From Gadus chalcogrammus (Eukaryota > Chordata > Actinopteri > Gadiformes > Gadidae): 64,000 bases of DNA. The notes beneath the pieces are model-generated. The model was not told the origin of the DNA. It saw only the letters and a program-made list of their open reading frames with translations, and ran no database searches. The DNA lies in NCBI RefSeq assembly GCF_026213295.1, contig NC_079422.1:1770250-1834249 (forward strand), read 5' to 3'. Below, piece after piece: positions 1 to 9,200 of the stretch; within the stretch, counting starts at the first letter, position 1, and each line of letters starts with the position of its first letter. Position numbers and translations under genes: made by a program.

Positions 1-501
1 TACATGACTGCACACATGACATATCATGTTCATCACAGACACTAGGTTGTACACGGCCAACAAAGTCATAAACCTTTTCATCATTACGGGGTAGATTATC
101 TCCGTACATTTTCAAAAACTTTTGATAGGATGCACCTTTTTGCATATTAAACAAGAAAAAAACACAATGTTGCCCACATGCGGTACTTGATGGATCTTGG
201 ACCTGTTGTGTAGAATGACTACATCTATACAGTGCTGATCGAGAAAACGCTGTATGGACTCAGGAAACTCAGAGTATGAGGGAGGGTTGCCGTAGGAGTC
301 GAAAGAGTATCCCTGGCTCTCAGCCGTAATATATATAGCTAGCCAATGGGCCCCGGCCATGTGTGAAGGTTCGGTGTTGATCACCAGCATTGCAGGCCTC
401 TGACGAATTTCCCGGGGTAGATGATTACACGGCAACGCACCAAGAAAATAAGCCTTGTGGGCCATTTTCTGACACACTGCTGTCAGCTCTATAGTATTCA
501 T
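1..501 (-). pseudogene. Adenain-like cysteine protease (Polinton PRO), frameshifted and cut by the window edge
   Basis: Adenain-family proteases mature capsid proteins in Polintons and adenoviruses. The first open segment (positions 501 down to about 195) contains the HWLA motif with the catalytic His at about residue 52, and a FDSYG motif about 17 residues later. From about position 195 the homologous sequence, including the ACGQHC motif with the expected catalytic Cys, continues in a different frame, and the original frame stops at 112. It runs on to position 1 without a stop in the shifted frame, so the gene's C-terminus is outside the window. The start ATG at 501 lies 14 bp after the capsid gene's end. 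The broken frame separates His and Cys, so no active protease is expected from this copy. Confidence 0.75.
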
Positions 502-515
502 ATCGCAACGTCTTT

Positions 516-1818
516 TCAGTAATAGTCCAATAACACCTGCCGTCTATTTGATATCTCTATAACAGAATCATAAACTGCATAACATATCAAATTGACCGTT
601 GTAGCCAGCGCTGCTCTGAATCGTGCTTCTAGCCTCACATTCCCTGTTCGGACTAGCGATACATGTTGTCCACAACCCTCGTCCGCCTCAAGGTTGAAAC
701 AAAATTGCATACCCATCTCCAAATTCCTTATGATTAATTGCTATTTCTCTATCTTTGAGCTGACGACCTGTAGCCTGAATGAGTTGAAAATATTCTCGGG
801 TGTACAGTCCGTTTCTAAAGTCAGGCTGGAAGGGTTTAGCAGGATAGGCCTGACCGTCGCAGTATAGGGATAAAAACTCAATACCGAAATGCTGGAAACT
901 GAAAGGATTCCTAGCGTAACTCCCTGTGAATGCTTCGTTATTCACAAAACCTATAATAACCATCTTGGGTATTTGTCCTAGAAATAGATTATCCTGTGTG
1001 CATATTCTGCTGCCTGCAGCGATGGATACATTCTTTAGACACACCCTATCAACGGGGTATTTGACATTAGCATGGTTTAACGCCCGGGCATGGGCCAGCT
1101 TGATGCCTGGTGCTATCGTAACCTTTTTAATGAAAACATTTGCAGACACTATAGATACACGGTATTCCGCAGCACCATCGGACATCAGACAGAAATTATT
1201 TTTTGCTCTAATGAATCTCATGCGTAGATCAACTCCGTTAATCAACAGTTTCTCCTGAAAAAAATCGACGTGTATAGGGGATATCAGTTCGACTATACGA
1301 CTTCGACCCGTATATTCGCTCCTAGTCGTTAAGCCTAGATTGAGGCCTCCAGGAAGAATATCGTCCATATGACCGTGGGTGTCTTTCTGGAATAGACCAC
1401 ATCCAAATTGGGTGTCTAATGTCCCGTTTCCATAGTTTAGCAAGCATTCTATAATGCCTCTGTACGGATAGGTGTTTGACGACTGGGTGATAAGCCTATC
1501 ACCCAGAGTAATATCTACTTGGGAGAATAACGTGCATCCTGGATAGTTAATCAGTCCCACGGGTGCCGCCGGAGCCAAGTCTGTTCCATCAGGATTAGTA
1601 ATCTTGATCCTCAGGTGTAAATATGTATTGTTTAGGTCTATATAGTCTTCGCTACTGGCCGATACAAAGAACTCTATGGGTCCACCATCTGTTAGCGCCG
1701 ATAGCGGGGGTATTTCAATATATGTACTTTTTTCTATCGAAGTCTGCGTCATCGGCAGGGAGAAGAGATCCAGTTCGCTCTTAATACATTCGTCTGACAT
1801 GTTATGTAGCAACGCCAT
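516..1818 (-). pseudogene. Polinton major capsid protein (hexon-like, double jelly roll) with one frameshift
   Basis: The long open part (1818 to 688, 376 residues) matches the capsid family often annotated in animals as F54H12.2-like, which is the Polinton/adintovirus hexon. It starts with MALLHNMSDECIKSELDLFS and includes the region around SASSEDYIDLNNTYLHLRIK. The family's C-terminal block, with NVRLEARFR and EISNRRQVLLDYY, is present but in another frame between about 715 and 516. One indel near position 715 explains this. Combined length is about 434 codons, a sensible size for this family. The gene lies 21 bp after the core protein gene. Apart from that break the reading frame is clean, so decay of this gene is light. 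Confidence 0.8.
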
Positions 1819-1839
1819 TGTTATTCAGCCCCTGCTATA

Positions 1840-2304
1840 CTAGATTAATATATCGTTAGCCGCCCCTCTAAAACGACGGTTTGACACCTTCCTGATCCTT
1901 TTAGGTTTGGCTCTCTTTTTGATAGGTTCCGATCTTTTATTCTGTTTACGACGTCGTGTCGGTGCACGGGTACGCCCAGCCCCTATAGGAGGATACTTTG
2001 TTGCTCTTCTGGCATATACCCTCATGCCTGACCCCTGCTGTTTGGGAGTAGATGCAGCATGGGCTATGTTGGTCATAACATCGCCTATAATATGTTTAGC
2101 AGCAGTCTTCAGATGAGGCTTTGCTATGCTAACCCCTCGCCTAAATAACGGAATAGCCATTCTAAAGAGGCTGCGGAACATCCCTCCAATGCCGGCTCCA
2201 TATTGTGTGCTGCTACCCTCATAGCCAGGTAGCCCACTCCCTGCTTGGTTTAAATAATACTGAACATATTTGTTCTCGTCGTAAGGCGGTCTATACCCCC
2301 TCAT
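1840..2304 (-). CDS. Basic virion core protein (adenovirus pX-like), intact frame
   Basis: A 154-residue open frame. The N-terminal third is Gly/Tyr-rich (GSGLPGYEG near residue 22, YGAGIGGMF near 35). The middle has an amphipathic stretch, and the C-terminal 55 residues are strongly basic (RTRAPTRRRKQNKRSEPIKK). A GSGM motif at about residue 92 followed by an Arg-rich tail resembles the small core protein of adenoviruses and its adintovirus counterpart, which condenses DNA in the capsid. It sits 22 bp downstream of the penton gene and 21 bp upstream of the capsid gene, which supports a virion role. Family link is by composition, motif and position, not strong alignment. No break is visible. 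Confidence 0.65.
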   Translation of the reverse strand: MRGYRPPYDENKYVQYYLNQAGSGLPGYEGSSTQYGAGIGGMFRSLFRMAIPLFRRGVSIAKPHLKTAAKHIIGDVMTNIAHAASTPKQQGSGMRVYARRATKYPPIGAGRTRAPTRRRKQNKRSEPIKKRAKPKRIRKVSNRRFRGAANDILI

Positions 2305-2325
2305 CCCTAGATAGAGCTATGATTT

Positions 2326-3093
2326 CTACTGTTTTACAGGTCTAAAATGCAGCTTGAGTATCACTTTACCATATGTGAATTTTATATTTGTATTCTGGTC
2401 AGACTTTAGATCGATTTCAATATCTCCAAGAGGGTCTCGGGCTACGTGTACGTAATGCGGCTTGTCGAACATGTGAATGCAGTGTCTCCTGCTGGTGTCG
2501 GTTATATTAATACTCCTTAGCAGGGGGACATAACTATCTCCGACCAACTGATGGTCGACAATGTCGCTATATATGAACATGTTGTAACACCCCCCGTGTA
2601 TATCGGTGGGATGGGGGGCGTATGTTGCATACATTTTATGGGCTGGTAGCTTGACCCCTGCATCGAAACCCAACATAGCAGCCAGTTTTCCTCTAAAGAC
2701 GATAGATAGGTGATCGTCTCCTTCTACATAAATGCGGTTTCTAATACCTTCATGATGTAGTATAACGCTACCACCAGGATCATATTTGGCCCAAGTCTTG
2801 TTGATTTGTAGTAATAACGATCCGATACTCTCATAAAGCCCACCAACTAATAGACATGATGTCCTATGACCCGTTTTACCATTGTGAACGGTCATCGTAG
2901 CGTCCTCGGTAGGAAAACTATGCCAGCTGCATGGGTACTGAGCTTCAATTAGGCCTACTTCATAGGGCTGCTTGGTGTGTATAGATTTTACTAATTTAGT
3001 TCTAAAATTCCATAACTTATTTTGTGGGTAGATCCCTGCCGATGCATTACTCGCCAGAGTCACATAGAAACCCCCAGACACCTCCTTAGCCAT
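2326..3093 (-). CDS. Penton / minor capsid protein (Polinton PX, single jelly roll), intact frame
   Basis: A complete 255-residue open frame beginning MAKEVSGGFYVTLASNASAG. In Polintons this position and length correspond to the penton-base-like minor capsid protein that fills the fivefold vertices. Recognisable family features include the N-terminal FYVTLASNAS segment, the WNFRTKL and YEVGLIEAQYP motifs (residues about 29-53), and LAAMLGFD near residue 137. The ATG at 3093 follows the integrase end by 33 bp, and the stop is 21 bp before the core protein start. No stop or frameshift is visible, unlike the neighbouring integrase, capsid and protease genes. Confidence 0.75.
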   Translation of the reverse strand: MAKEVSGGFYVTLASNASAGIYPQNKLWNFRTKLVKSIHTKQPYEVGLIEAQYPCSWHSFPTEDATMTVHNGKTGHRTSCLLVGGLYESIGSLLLQINKTWAKYDPGGSVILHHEGIRNRIYVEGDDHLSIVFRGKLAAMLGFDAGVKLPAHKMYATYAPHPTDIHGGCYNMFIYSDIVDHQLVGDSYVPLLRSINITDTSRRHCIHMFDKPHYVHVARDPLGDIEIDLKSDQNTNIKFTYGKVILKLHFRPVKQ

Positions 3094-3126
3094 AGTACAC
3101 TCTGGATATACTGGGTTGTAGGTCTC

Positions 3127-4197
3127 TTACGCGTCGACTAGTGTCTTTTCAGCTACCCATGAATTGAAGGCATCCGGCCATCCCAGCCATTTGACATATA
3201 ATAGATTCTTAGACCCCGCCCTTTTTCAATCTATAATCTTTTCTATTTTATACACTTTGTTTTTAGACACTATAACTTTTTGTAGCTCTTTCTCATAAAA
3301 TGTTCCATGGACAGGGGCACCTGCATAGTCTTGCAGCTTATAGACTGGAGGACACCTCGCTATGCGCTGCGATATTACAAAATATTCATCTGTAAATGTC
3401 TGCTCATACCCCTTTCGAAATGTAGCTCTGGCTTTTGAAATTCTAACCGTGTCACCAACATCATATCTAAACACCACCATCGGCTCTTGAGTGGTTTTGT
3501 ATAGCGTATTAAACACAGTTTTCTCATTATTTTTATCAACACTGACCGGGGTCATTTTATCGATCTATGGTATGAATGGTTATAAGCATGGACCATATCC
3601 TGTAGTTTATCCACGTATCGTTTGGAGTTGGCAGCTGTTAAATATCTCCACATGCGGGTTTTCAGAGTCCTGTTGAAGCGCTCCACTATGCTGGCCTTGG
3701 CTCGTTAGATGTAGAGAAATGTTTGACATTGTACCGCTCCATCAAACGCTGAAAGATCTTGTTATAAAATTCTTTGCCAGCGTCAGTCTGCAATTTATCG
3801 GGGGTACTCCCTTCGCTGAGAATATCATCAAAAGCTTTAGCGACGTCGATAGCCCTCTTGGACGGTAATGGACGAACCCATGCATGTTTTGAGAATACAT
3901 CGATGCACGTCAACAGAAAATGCACACCATCATTTTCGGGTGCGTACTCTGACATATCCACTAAATCAGCCTGGAACTGTCTATCTACCCCACTAACCAA
4001 TACTCTATTTCTGCGGAAATGTATCGGTGCAGGTACATGCAGAGTGTAGGGATCCTGTTTCAGCAGCCATTTCTTGATATATTTTAGAGGAGGTACTACA
4101 CCCTCACTATGCGCGAGGGCTGTTTGTAGCTTATTGATACCTCCGTAACCCCCTGGTCCAGCGGGTCATAATAAGTCTTATGCAGCCGTTTATCCAT
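3127..4197 (-). pseudogene. Polinton integrase (zinc-binding region, rve core, SH3-like domain, chromodomain), multiply broken
   Basis: Retroviral-type integrase that would join element ends to the genome. The ATG at 4197 opens a short segment ending YYDPLDQG; a one-base change in the C run at 4149-4153 shifts the frame. The core domain is open from there to 3686: first catalytic Asp in QADLVDMSEYA, second in QTDAGKEF. The expected third acid (VERFNRT block) lies 34-35 residues later but in another frame after a shift near 3690-3705. A further shift in the A run near 3556 precedes the SH3-like segment (VGDTVRISK, 3555-3226). An in-frame TGA at 3226-3228 then cuts off a chromodomain-like tail (VKWLGWPDAF) ending at 3127. 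At least three shifts and one nonsense change make it non-functional. Confidence 0.8.
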
Positions 4198-4258
4198 GTC
4201 TTATGACTGCAACAAAAACGAATACTGAAACACTGATCAGAGTTATCCATCCTTTTAT

Positions 4259-4665
4259 TTAAAATTTCTGGCCACGCGATACAATGCGCAGATAAAGTTT
4301 ACAGGCAGTTTTATTTCTCTGCACCATTTTACAAGACATCATGCGAGCAGTTCTAATACCCTCTGCGTTTGAGGGATTATTCAACTTCAAGACATCCGAT
4401 ACAAAAGCACATATACACATGACATGTCCGACGGTAAACAGTCCCCATCGGGGAAATGGGGAAATATTTCAGCTAACATTTGATCAGTAGGTTTATCATA
4501 CAAGAATTTCATGACCAAATCATTCCAACCCTTATACATACATTTGATATAAGCATTATGCTGGACATACGTATCATTTTCTATGGTAGCATACATCAAA
4601 ACGGCTAGCCTATCTGATACATACTTGCTATCCACATCATATGCATAAGAAAACAACACCCCCAT
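4259..4665 (-). pseudogene. Unrecognised Polinton accessory gene, frameshifted
   Basis: I do not recognise this family. The first 92 codons (4665 to 4387) start MGVLFSYAYDVDSKYVSD. Near 4420 an apparent one-base shift moves the likely continuation into another frame, which stays open to a TAA at 4259-4261. The joined length would be about 135 codons. The tail is Lys/Arg-rich. An AATAAA poly(A) signal overlaps the stop at 4254-4259 on the minus strand. The start codon overlaps the stop of the upstream gene in a TAATG arrangement, which suggests these two genes are read from one transcript. No membrane segment or known motif is seen. Confidence 0.4.
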
Positions 4666-5296
4666 TATAAACGACGCTTGACACCAGTCCTTGTATTACC
4701 GAATGACAATGTATCACGCCACATTCGTGTGGCTTCATATATCAAATACGGATGTGCATCGGACACACCTTCGCTGGTTATTTCGTCCAGTTTTTCGGTA
4801 TCATAGGTGTTGCCCAATAAATCACATAGAAAACAATCGACCACACCATTGATTTTCCTGGGGACACAGTCAACCCTATAGTCTTCTTTAAAACAGTTTC
4901 TAAAAGTAGCAGGAATGGGGGTCTCTCCAATATATCACGTATGGTATCGTAATGGGATTCGTAGTGATGATGTGTCGATCCATGCATGCAGTAATGGCGT
5001 CGTTGACTTGGGCAATCACTTTGGCACCCCCAGCAGTCCGCTTGCTTCTGATGTCTGATGATGGCTACCACGCAGATACCAGTGGTAAATCGCAGAACAC
5101 CCAGCACCGCAGGGTTTAAACGGATCTGCATTGATACAGGCCATCCGTCATCTCTCATAGCAGTGTCCACCTCCAGCTCACTGTCCTCTCCGATGTGTAG
5201 GAAGGACAGCTTCAATCCGGCCAGATAGACGGCATACTCCTGAAGCCAGTGTTGTACGGGTTGTACGGCCTTTAAATCACCAGTCTCCATAGCCAC
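4665..5296 (-). pseudogene. Unrecognised Polinton accessory protein with a Cys/His-rich cluster, frameshifted near its end
   Basis: The open frame from 5296 to 4778 gives 172 residues starting MAMETGDLKAVQPVQHWLQE. A cluster CWGCQSDCPSQRRHYCMHG at about residues 88-106 followed by a His run (HHHY) could bind zinc. After residue 165 the frame hits a stop at 4778, but the alternative frame continues to 4665, ending in a basic TGVKRRL, where its stop overlaps the next ATG. The 632-nt span is not a multiple of three, which fits a single indel near 4790. I do not assign a family. Position just upstream of the integrase in a packed gene block suggests an element-encoded regulatory or host-interaction role, but this is inference. 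Confidence 0.4.
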
Positions 5297-5395
5297 GCCC
5301 CCACTTTGTACATGTTCATCATTGTCCTGTGCTGCATAGCGTATCAGAATATACCATTAGAATATGAACAAAAACAAAAACACACAACGCGCATA

Positions 5396-5467
5396 TTATA
5401 CACAACCTATCAAAAACACACTTAGTAATACTAGCATGTAGCCCACTTTCTTATACCTCTCAGACAT
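5396..5467 (-). CDS. Possible 23-residue hydrophobic mini-protein
   Basis: A short minus-strand frame in the otherwise non-coding gap between two accessory genes. It has a basic start (MSERYKK) followed by a hydrophobic stretch (YMLVLLSVFLIGCV) long enough for part of a membrane span. Small single-span membrane proteins are common in virus-like elements, but an ORF this short can arise by chance and no homology is recognised. Confidence 0.15.
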   Translation of the reverse strand: MSERYKKVGYMLVLLSVFLIGCV

Positions 5468-5497
5468 TTTCTAGTGCTAACATAGCCCTAAACATAC

Positions 5498-6067
5498 TCA
5501 AAACACCATATACCCCTCATCATCACCAGTCGGCTCAAACAGGCGCATTCTGTATTCATCAGATGTGCGCCCTGGCTCTTCATTCGTCTTAACCAATGAA
5601 TCAATCTCTGCAAAAATTCCACGTAGTGATGACAAATCAGCCCACTGTATGAAAAAGACATTATCAAAATAATCAGCAGCTTTTAAACCACTGTTGCGTA
5701 GAGGAGAGCTACCGATGCAATGCATATCATAGCACTGTGGTAGCTCGTCTGTATCAACACCGCGTCTGAAAAAAATGAACTCCTGGGGTCTCTTTGTATG
5801 ATGGTTTGCATCCATGCGATGAAGCCTCGATTCATGCTGAAAAGTCCATTGGAATACATGGGTTCCTACATGCCAGGTGCCCCTGACACCGTCTAGCATG
5901 GGGCATAAAATCTCAAAGAAAAAATTCCACTCATGAACGTTCAACCACCACTCTGTAGCACAATCTTTAACTTTCAAAATGATCCATCCATCGACCCGCA
6001 ATATTACGTACTCCAAGCCGTATGCGCCAACGTGTGTGAATGAATCCCCAACAGTCCGGTCTCTCAA
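5498..6067 (-). CDS. Unrecognised Polinton accessory protein, 189 residues, intact
   Basis: A complete open frame, MRDRTVGDSFTHVGAYGLEY to GDDEGYMVF. It is rich in Trp (WWLNVHEWNFFFEI near residues 40-53) and acidic at the C-terminus. The stretch from about residue 14 to 60 alternates short hydrophobic strands and ends in a helix-like WNFFFEILCPML. This is faintly like the PC4/p15 single-stranded-DNA-binding fold seen in several DNA viruses, but that is only a pattern impression. Its ATG at 6067 overlaps the stop of the upstream 82-residue gene by four bases, consistent with coupled expression. No break is visible. Confidence 0.5.
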   Translation of the reverse strand: MRDRTVGDSFTHVGAYGLEYVILRVDGWIILKVKDCATEWWLNVHEWNFFFEILCPMLDGVRGTWHVGTHVFQWTFQHESRLHRMDANHHTKRPQEFIFFRRGVDTDELPQCYDMHCIGSSPLRNSGLKAADYFDNVFFIQWADLSSLRGIFAEIDSLVKTNEEPGRTSDEYRMRLFEPTGDDEGYMVF

Positions 6068-6312
6068 TCCTGGAACAGGCCTCGTCTTTTGAGCGGAGCA
6101 TTTAGCAGTGCCTCATCACCACACCTATTGACATAGTTAGACACAGGTGTACTAAAGCCGGACATACCCTCAGACAACTGGCTTTCACCGTCCACAATGC
6201 TCGATGCAGAGTAGTCCTTGGCGGGAGAAGACAGGGGCGACAGGGTGCGAGGGTCCCTATACACCCAGTTAGCGCTGTTTGATCCTTGGGTATCTTCTGA
6301 TGAGCAGTCCAT
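6064..6312 (-). CDS. Unrecognised small acidic, Ser-rich protein, 82 residues
   Basis: An open frame starting MDCSSEDTQGSNSANWVYRD. It is Ser/Pro-rich and probably disordered, with a short basic patch near the end (LKRRGLFQD). It is the most upstream minus-strand gene seen in the Polinton block and overlaps the 189-residue gene by four bases (ATGA type). A gene in the first position with disordered, acidic composition could be a regulatory protein, but nothing in the sequence proves it. No family recognised. Confidence 0.4.
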   Translation of the reverse strand: MDCSSEDTQGSNSANWVYRDPRTLSPLSSPAKDYSASSIVDGESQLSEGMSGFSTPVSNYVNRCGDEALLNAPLKRRGLFQD

Positions 6313-6353
6313 GTTTGAACGAAAAGAACACTGACGACAATCTGTTGAATGCT

Positions 6354-6499
6354 ATGACCCTACAGCAGGCGTCTCACCCCTTTTTAAACTATTTGAGGTA
6401 CACACCCACAACACCAACCGGAAGTGCCGTCATTAACACCACCCCGCCCCCCTCCCCCCAACCGGAAGTTGATGTTTTCAAAAACCTACCCAAGTGGTG
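6354..6499 (+). CDS. Possible plus-strand first exon with consensus splice donor
   Basis: Facing away from the minus-strand genes, an open frame from the ATG at 6354 (in frame with an earlier ATG at 6279 that would overlap the 82-residue gene) encodes a Pro/Thr-rich segment (TPTTPTGSAVINTTPPPSP) and ends KNLPKW. At 6500-6505 it meets GTAAGT, a perfect splice donor, just before the hAT sequence starts. This could be the first exon of a divergently transcribed Polinton gene whose remainder was displaced. The product is not recognised and the exon may be spurious. Confidence 0.25.
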
Positions 6500-6682
6500 G
6501 TAAGTATTAACTACTCACCGATCAATCGGCCGCCGATTAAAAAAGCCGGTTTTGTATCCAATCGGCCACAATCGGTGACCTGCCGGTCACTGTCGTAATT
6601 TCCGGTTTTCGGCCGATCAAACTCACCCGCATGCGCGGTGCGTAGCAGCTCAAGGCGCCCAGAGCGCGGGAAGAAAACGTGT

Positions 6683-6775
6683 CGCTGATTTGGACTTATT
6701 TCACTGTGTGCCAGGACGACCCAAAACACGCTGTTTGTAATGCTTGCAAGTCAAAAATAAGCCGTGGGGGATCAT
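6683..6775 (+). pseudogene. BED-type zinc finger fragment of a hAT transposase
   Basis: A short plus-strand frame reads SLIWTYFTVCQDDPKHAVCN and continues with ACKSKISRGG. The W..F spacing, C..C pair and SRGG tail are typical of the BED finger at the N-terminus of hAT transposases, where it binds the element ends. The rest of the transposase is not seen; the frame is lost shortly after 6775. It lies 170 bp inside the left hAT end. Confidence 0.55.
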
Positions 6776-7198
6776 GTTGCTAGGTACGCGTCCTGCGTCC
6801 CTGACGCATTAAAATCTGAAAGGACGCACTAAACTCACTATCCATGCGTCCCGGGGACGCATCTCATTTTCCCCATGAAAAACGATACATTGTGAACATT
6901 AAACAACTCGTGTTTAATCACAGTAACTGGCCAAAGAAACCTTCTTGTGAGCAGACCGGACAAGCGCTGTTTCAACCCTCTGCGCATCTACTCGGCGCAG
7001 ACGTGATCCCCTGTACAAAGTATCGCGACATGCTAATTTAGCCGCTACCAAAACAACTATCTCGTCACCGCTGATTTCATTTCAACAATTAAAAATACGA
7101 ACTTCATAGTAAATAAACCCACGTTTCCACTGCTCGATGCTGTGCTCATTCGTGTCGATTATGTTGTAACGTTTAGGGGACGTGCTGTAATGAAATAA

Positions 7199-7633
7199 AT
7201 GAAACATAATCCAGTGATGGTGATGAAAACTACATTGAACGGCAGCCGCCATATTGTTATGCCCAAACGGCGCCTGCGCATACATCGCGCTTCCAACGAG
7301 ATCCCGTTTTTCTCGAGAAACAGGCAGAGAGAGAACGCAAAAATACCACCAAAGAAAAAGATTAAACCTATTGCAGGTCAGCAAACTATTGCAGCTGCAT
7401 TTTCTGTCCCCACTACCTCTGCACTCCTCCCTGACTCTGATCAGCCTAGAGAGAGTACCTCAACATTGCCTGTACCTACTTCTGCCTCCCCCTCTACTGA
7501 GCCTGATGAGCCCACTGCAGAAGAAGTGCCTCAACCTTCTACATGTTCCTCCCAAAAAAAGCGAACTTTTCTGAAGCAGTGGCTCACCACATACAAATGG
7601 CTGCGCTTTTCAGATGACAATTTCATGTATTGA
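7199..7633 (+). pseudogene. N-terminal fragment of a hAT transposase with start of a TTF-type zinc finger
   Basis: A 144-residue frame: basic N-terminus, a long Ser/Thr/Pro/Glu-rich linker (residues about 65-120), then KKRTFLKQWLTTYKWLRF and DDNFMY before a stop. The last part matches the beginning of the TTF-type zinc finger of hAT transposases of the ZNF862/DUF4371 type, where a Cys pair would follow. The stop comes right at that point and the catalytic domain is absent, so this is a truncated remnant. The start codon is uncertain; the ATG at 7259 is also possible. Confidence 0.45.
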
Positions 7634-8348
7634 GTTTAACACTATTAATTTCATTTAAGAAATAGAATAATAATAAAAAAGAAACACATTTTTTAAACTG
7701 GGGAGTCGGGAGCCATTGAATTTCTCAGGGACCCACCCAACTCGCCACCTGTGGATCCCGGGGACTCACTACATTGAAAACCTATCAACATATTATATGA
7801 TTATAATTATTTCTTAGAAAATCGGTATCGGAAAAACCGGTTTTGGCAGGTCAGACCTCCTTAAAAACCGGAAATCGGTATCGGCCAAGAATTTTGCAAT
7901 CGGTGCATCTCTACTTAACATTCAACAAACCTCATTAACGAACTCTCGTCCCTGGTCAGTTAGGATCCTTTTTGGGGCCCCAAAACGGTAAAAGAACCTA
8001 ATGATACAGTCTGCCACATTTGCAGCTGTTTTGGATGGTAGGGCAAAAGCCTCAGGCCACTTGGTGAAGTAATCCACCGTTACTAAGATATATGTATTAC
8101 CTGCCTCTGTCTCGGCCACTTTGCCAATCATGTCCATCCCCACAAGTTCAAAGGGTTGGCTCACCATAAAAATGGAGAGCACAATAACAAATACAATATT
8201 AAATTTGAATTACTATTAAGCATTCTCCATCTCAAAATATAAGATTAAAAGAGTAAAGTAAAATATTGTCTATTACTTGTATGGGGATGAACTCTGTCCC
8301 CTGCTTTATTGTTGACGCACTGGCCTGGCATTCCATACATTCTCCAAT

Positions 8349-8781
8349 CTGGAGGACAATATGTTAACAGTGAACTTCAGTATTATTACAAGGAACGGAT
8401 ATGGATTCTGTTGTCATTAAGTTTTATGTGGCATGACTGGTCTCTGGACAACAGATACATACTCACCACCATATACAGTATATAACCTGATAATATAGCT
8501 ACACTATATTGATATTATGTATCATAACATTGCTATATCATATTTACGTGTATATATTCATATCTTGCATAGTCAAGTATTAATTACTCATAGCATATAT
8601 TTTTATATTAGATCTTTGTGCATGTATGTATGTCTTGCATAGCCAAGTATATATTATACATACATTTCATGTTACATTATATTATTTTGTATTATATTGT
8701 TTTATATTATACTATAATTATTGTATTATATCATATTATATTATGTTATTATATTATATCTAACATTACATTACACATAAA
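8349..8781. other. AT-rich intronic stretch, no gene seen
   Basis: Lies inside the GIN-type gene's second intron. From about 8480 to 8775 it is almost pure TAT/ATT low-complexity sequence. No coding signal or recognised repeat family. Confidence 0.6.
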
Positions 8782-9200
8782 TGTCAGTTAAACGCGTTAT
8801 TAACGGCGTTAACGCAAACCAATTTTAACGGCGTTAAAATAATTATTTATTTATTTTTTCTTTGGCTCAAAACAAAGAAGCAGTAGTCTGACTGCTATGT
8901 TCAAATGACATTTGTTCAAAGCAGTCGTTTAATTGCACTATAGGCTCTTTTTTTGTATCGTCCTGTTTTGATCAGTATATGCCAATGTTGTTATCATTCA
9001 AAAATCATTTGCACAAGGCAATCCGATGCACTTCACCATGTTGATAAGAGAATTAAAATGAGAAGAATTATGGGACAAAAAAATCAAGGGATATTTAGCA
9101 TAGAAAAAGAATTTGTGATTAATCGTGATTAATCGTGAGTTAACTATGACATTAATGCGATTAATCACGATTAAATATTTTAATTGCTTGACAGCTCTAG
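8782..9200. mobile_element. Non-autonomous hAT-like MITE rich in TTAACG/TTAATC motifs
   Basis: The right end read inward (9200 leftward) is TAGAGCTGTCAAGCAATTAA followed by repeated GATTAATC/ATTAATCACG motifs. The left end (8782) is TGTCAGTTAAACGCGTTATT with repeated TTAACGGCGTTAA. These palindromic 'TAACGCG/TTAATCG' elements with a GCTGTCAA end are a common vertebrate hAT MITE type. No coding capacity. Intronic within the GIN-type gene. Confidence 0.6.

Larger units (their letters stand above)
1..6508 (-). mobile_element. Polinton/Maverick (adintovirus-like) provirus, right part, decayed
   Basis: A run of tightly packed minus-strand genes with the hallmark Polinton set: adenain-like protease, double-jelly-roll major capsid, basic core protein, penton and a chromodomain-bearing retroviral-type integrase. 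Gaps between genes are about 15-30 bp on the capsid side, and several upstream genes overlap by a few bases, which is typical of a virus-like genome. The DNA polymerase B and packaging ATPase expected in this family are not seen and would lie left of the window. No terminal inverted repeat is visible on the right, where hAT sequence begins. At least five genes carry frame breaks, so this copy is not a functional element. Family assignment is from motif recognition; boundaries are inferred. Confidence 0.85.
6509..7914. mobile_element. Decayed hAT element (TAGAGATGCACCGAT-type ends) with nested material
   Basis: The right end, read inward from 7914, is TAGAGATGCACCGATTGC followed by sequence with CGGTATCGG motifs. 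This is the well-known vertebrate hAT end type. The left end near 6509 is a diverged copy (ACTCACCGATCAATCGG). I could not find a convincing 8-bp target duplication. Inside are a BED zinc-finger fragment (6683-6775) and a separate ORF typical of another hAT group (7199-7633), so this looks like two hAT remnants nested. The stretch 6776-7198 shows no gene I recognise. Confidence 0.6.

Noticed and set aside
7926..8182. Host KRBA2 or Gypsy LTR retrotransposon pol
   Set aside because: Intron-like breaks with consensus donors and no RT, RNase H or LTR nearby favour a GIN/Ginger-type gene over a Gypsy element; the residues do not look like the KRBA2 pattern I know.
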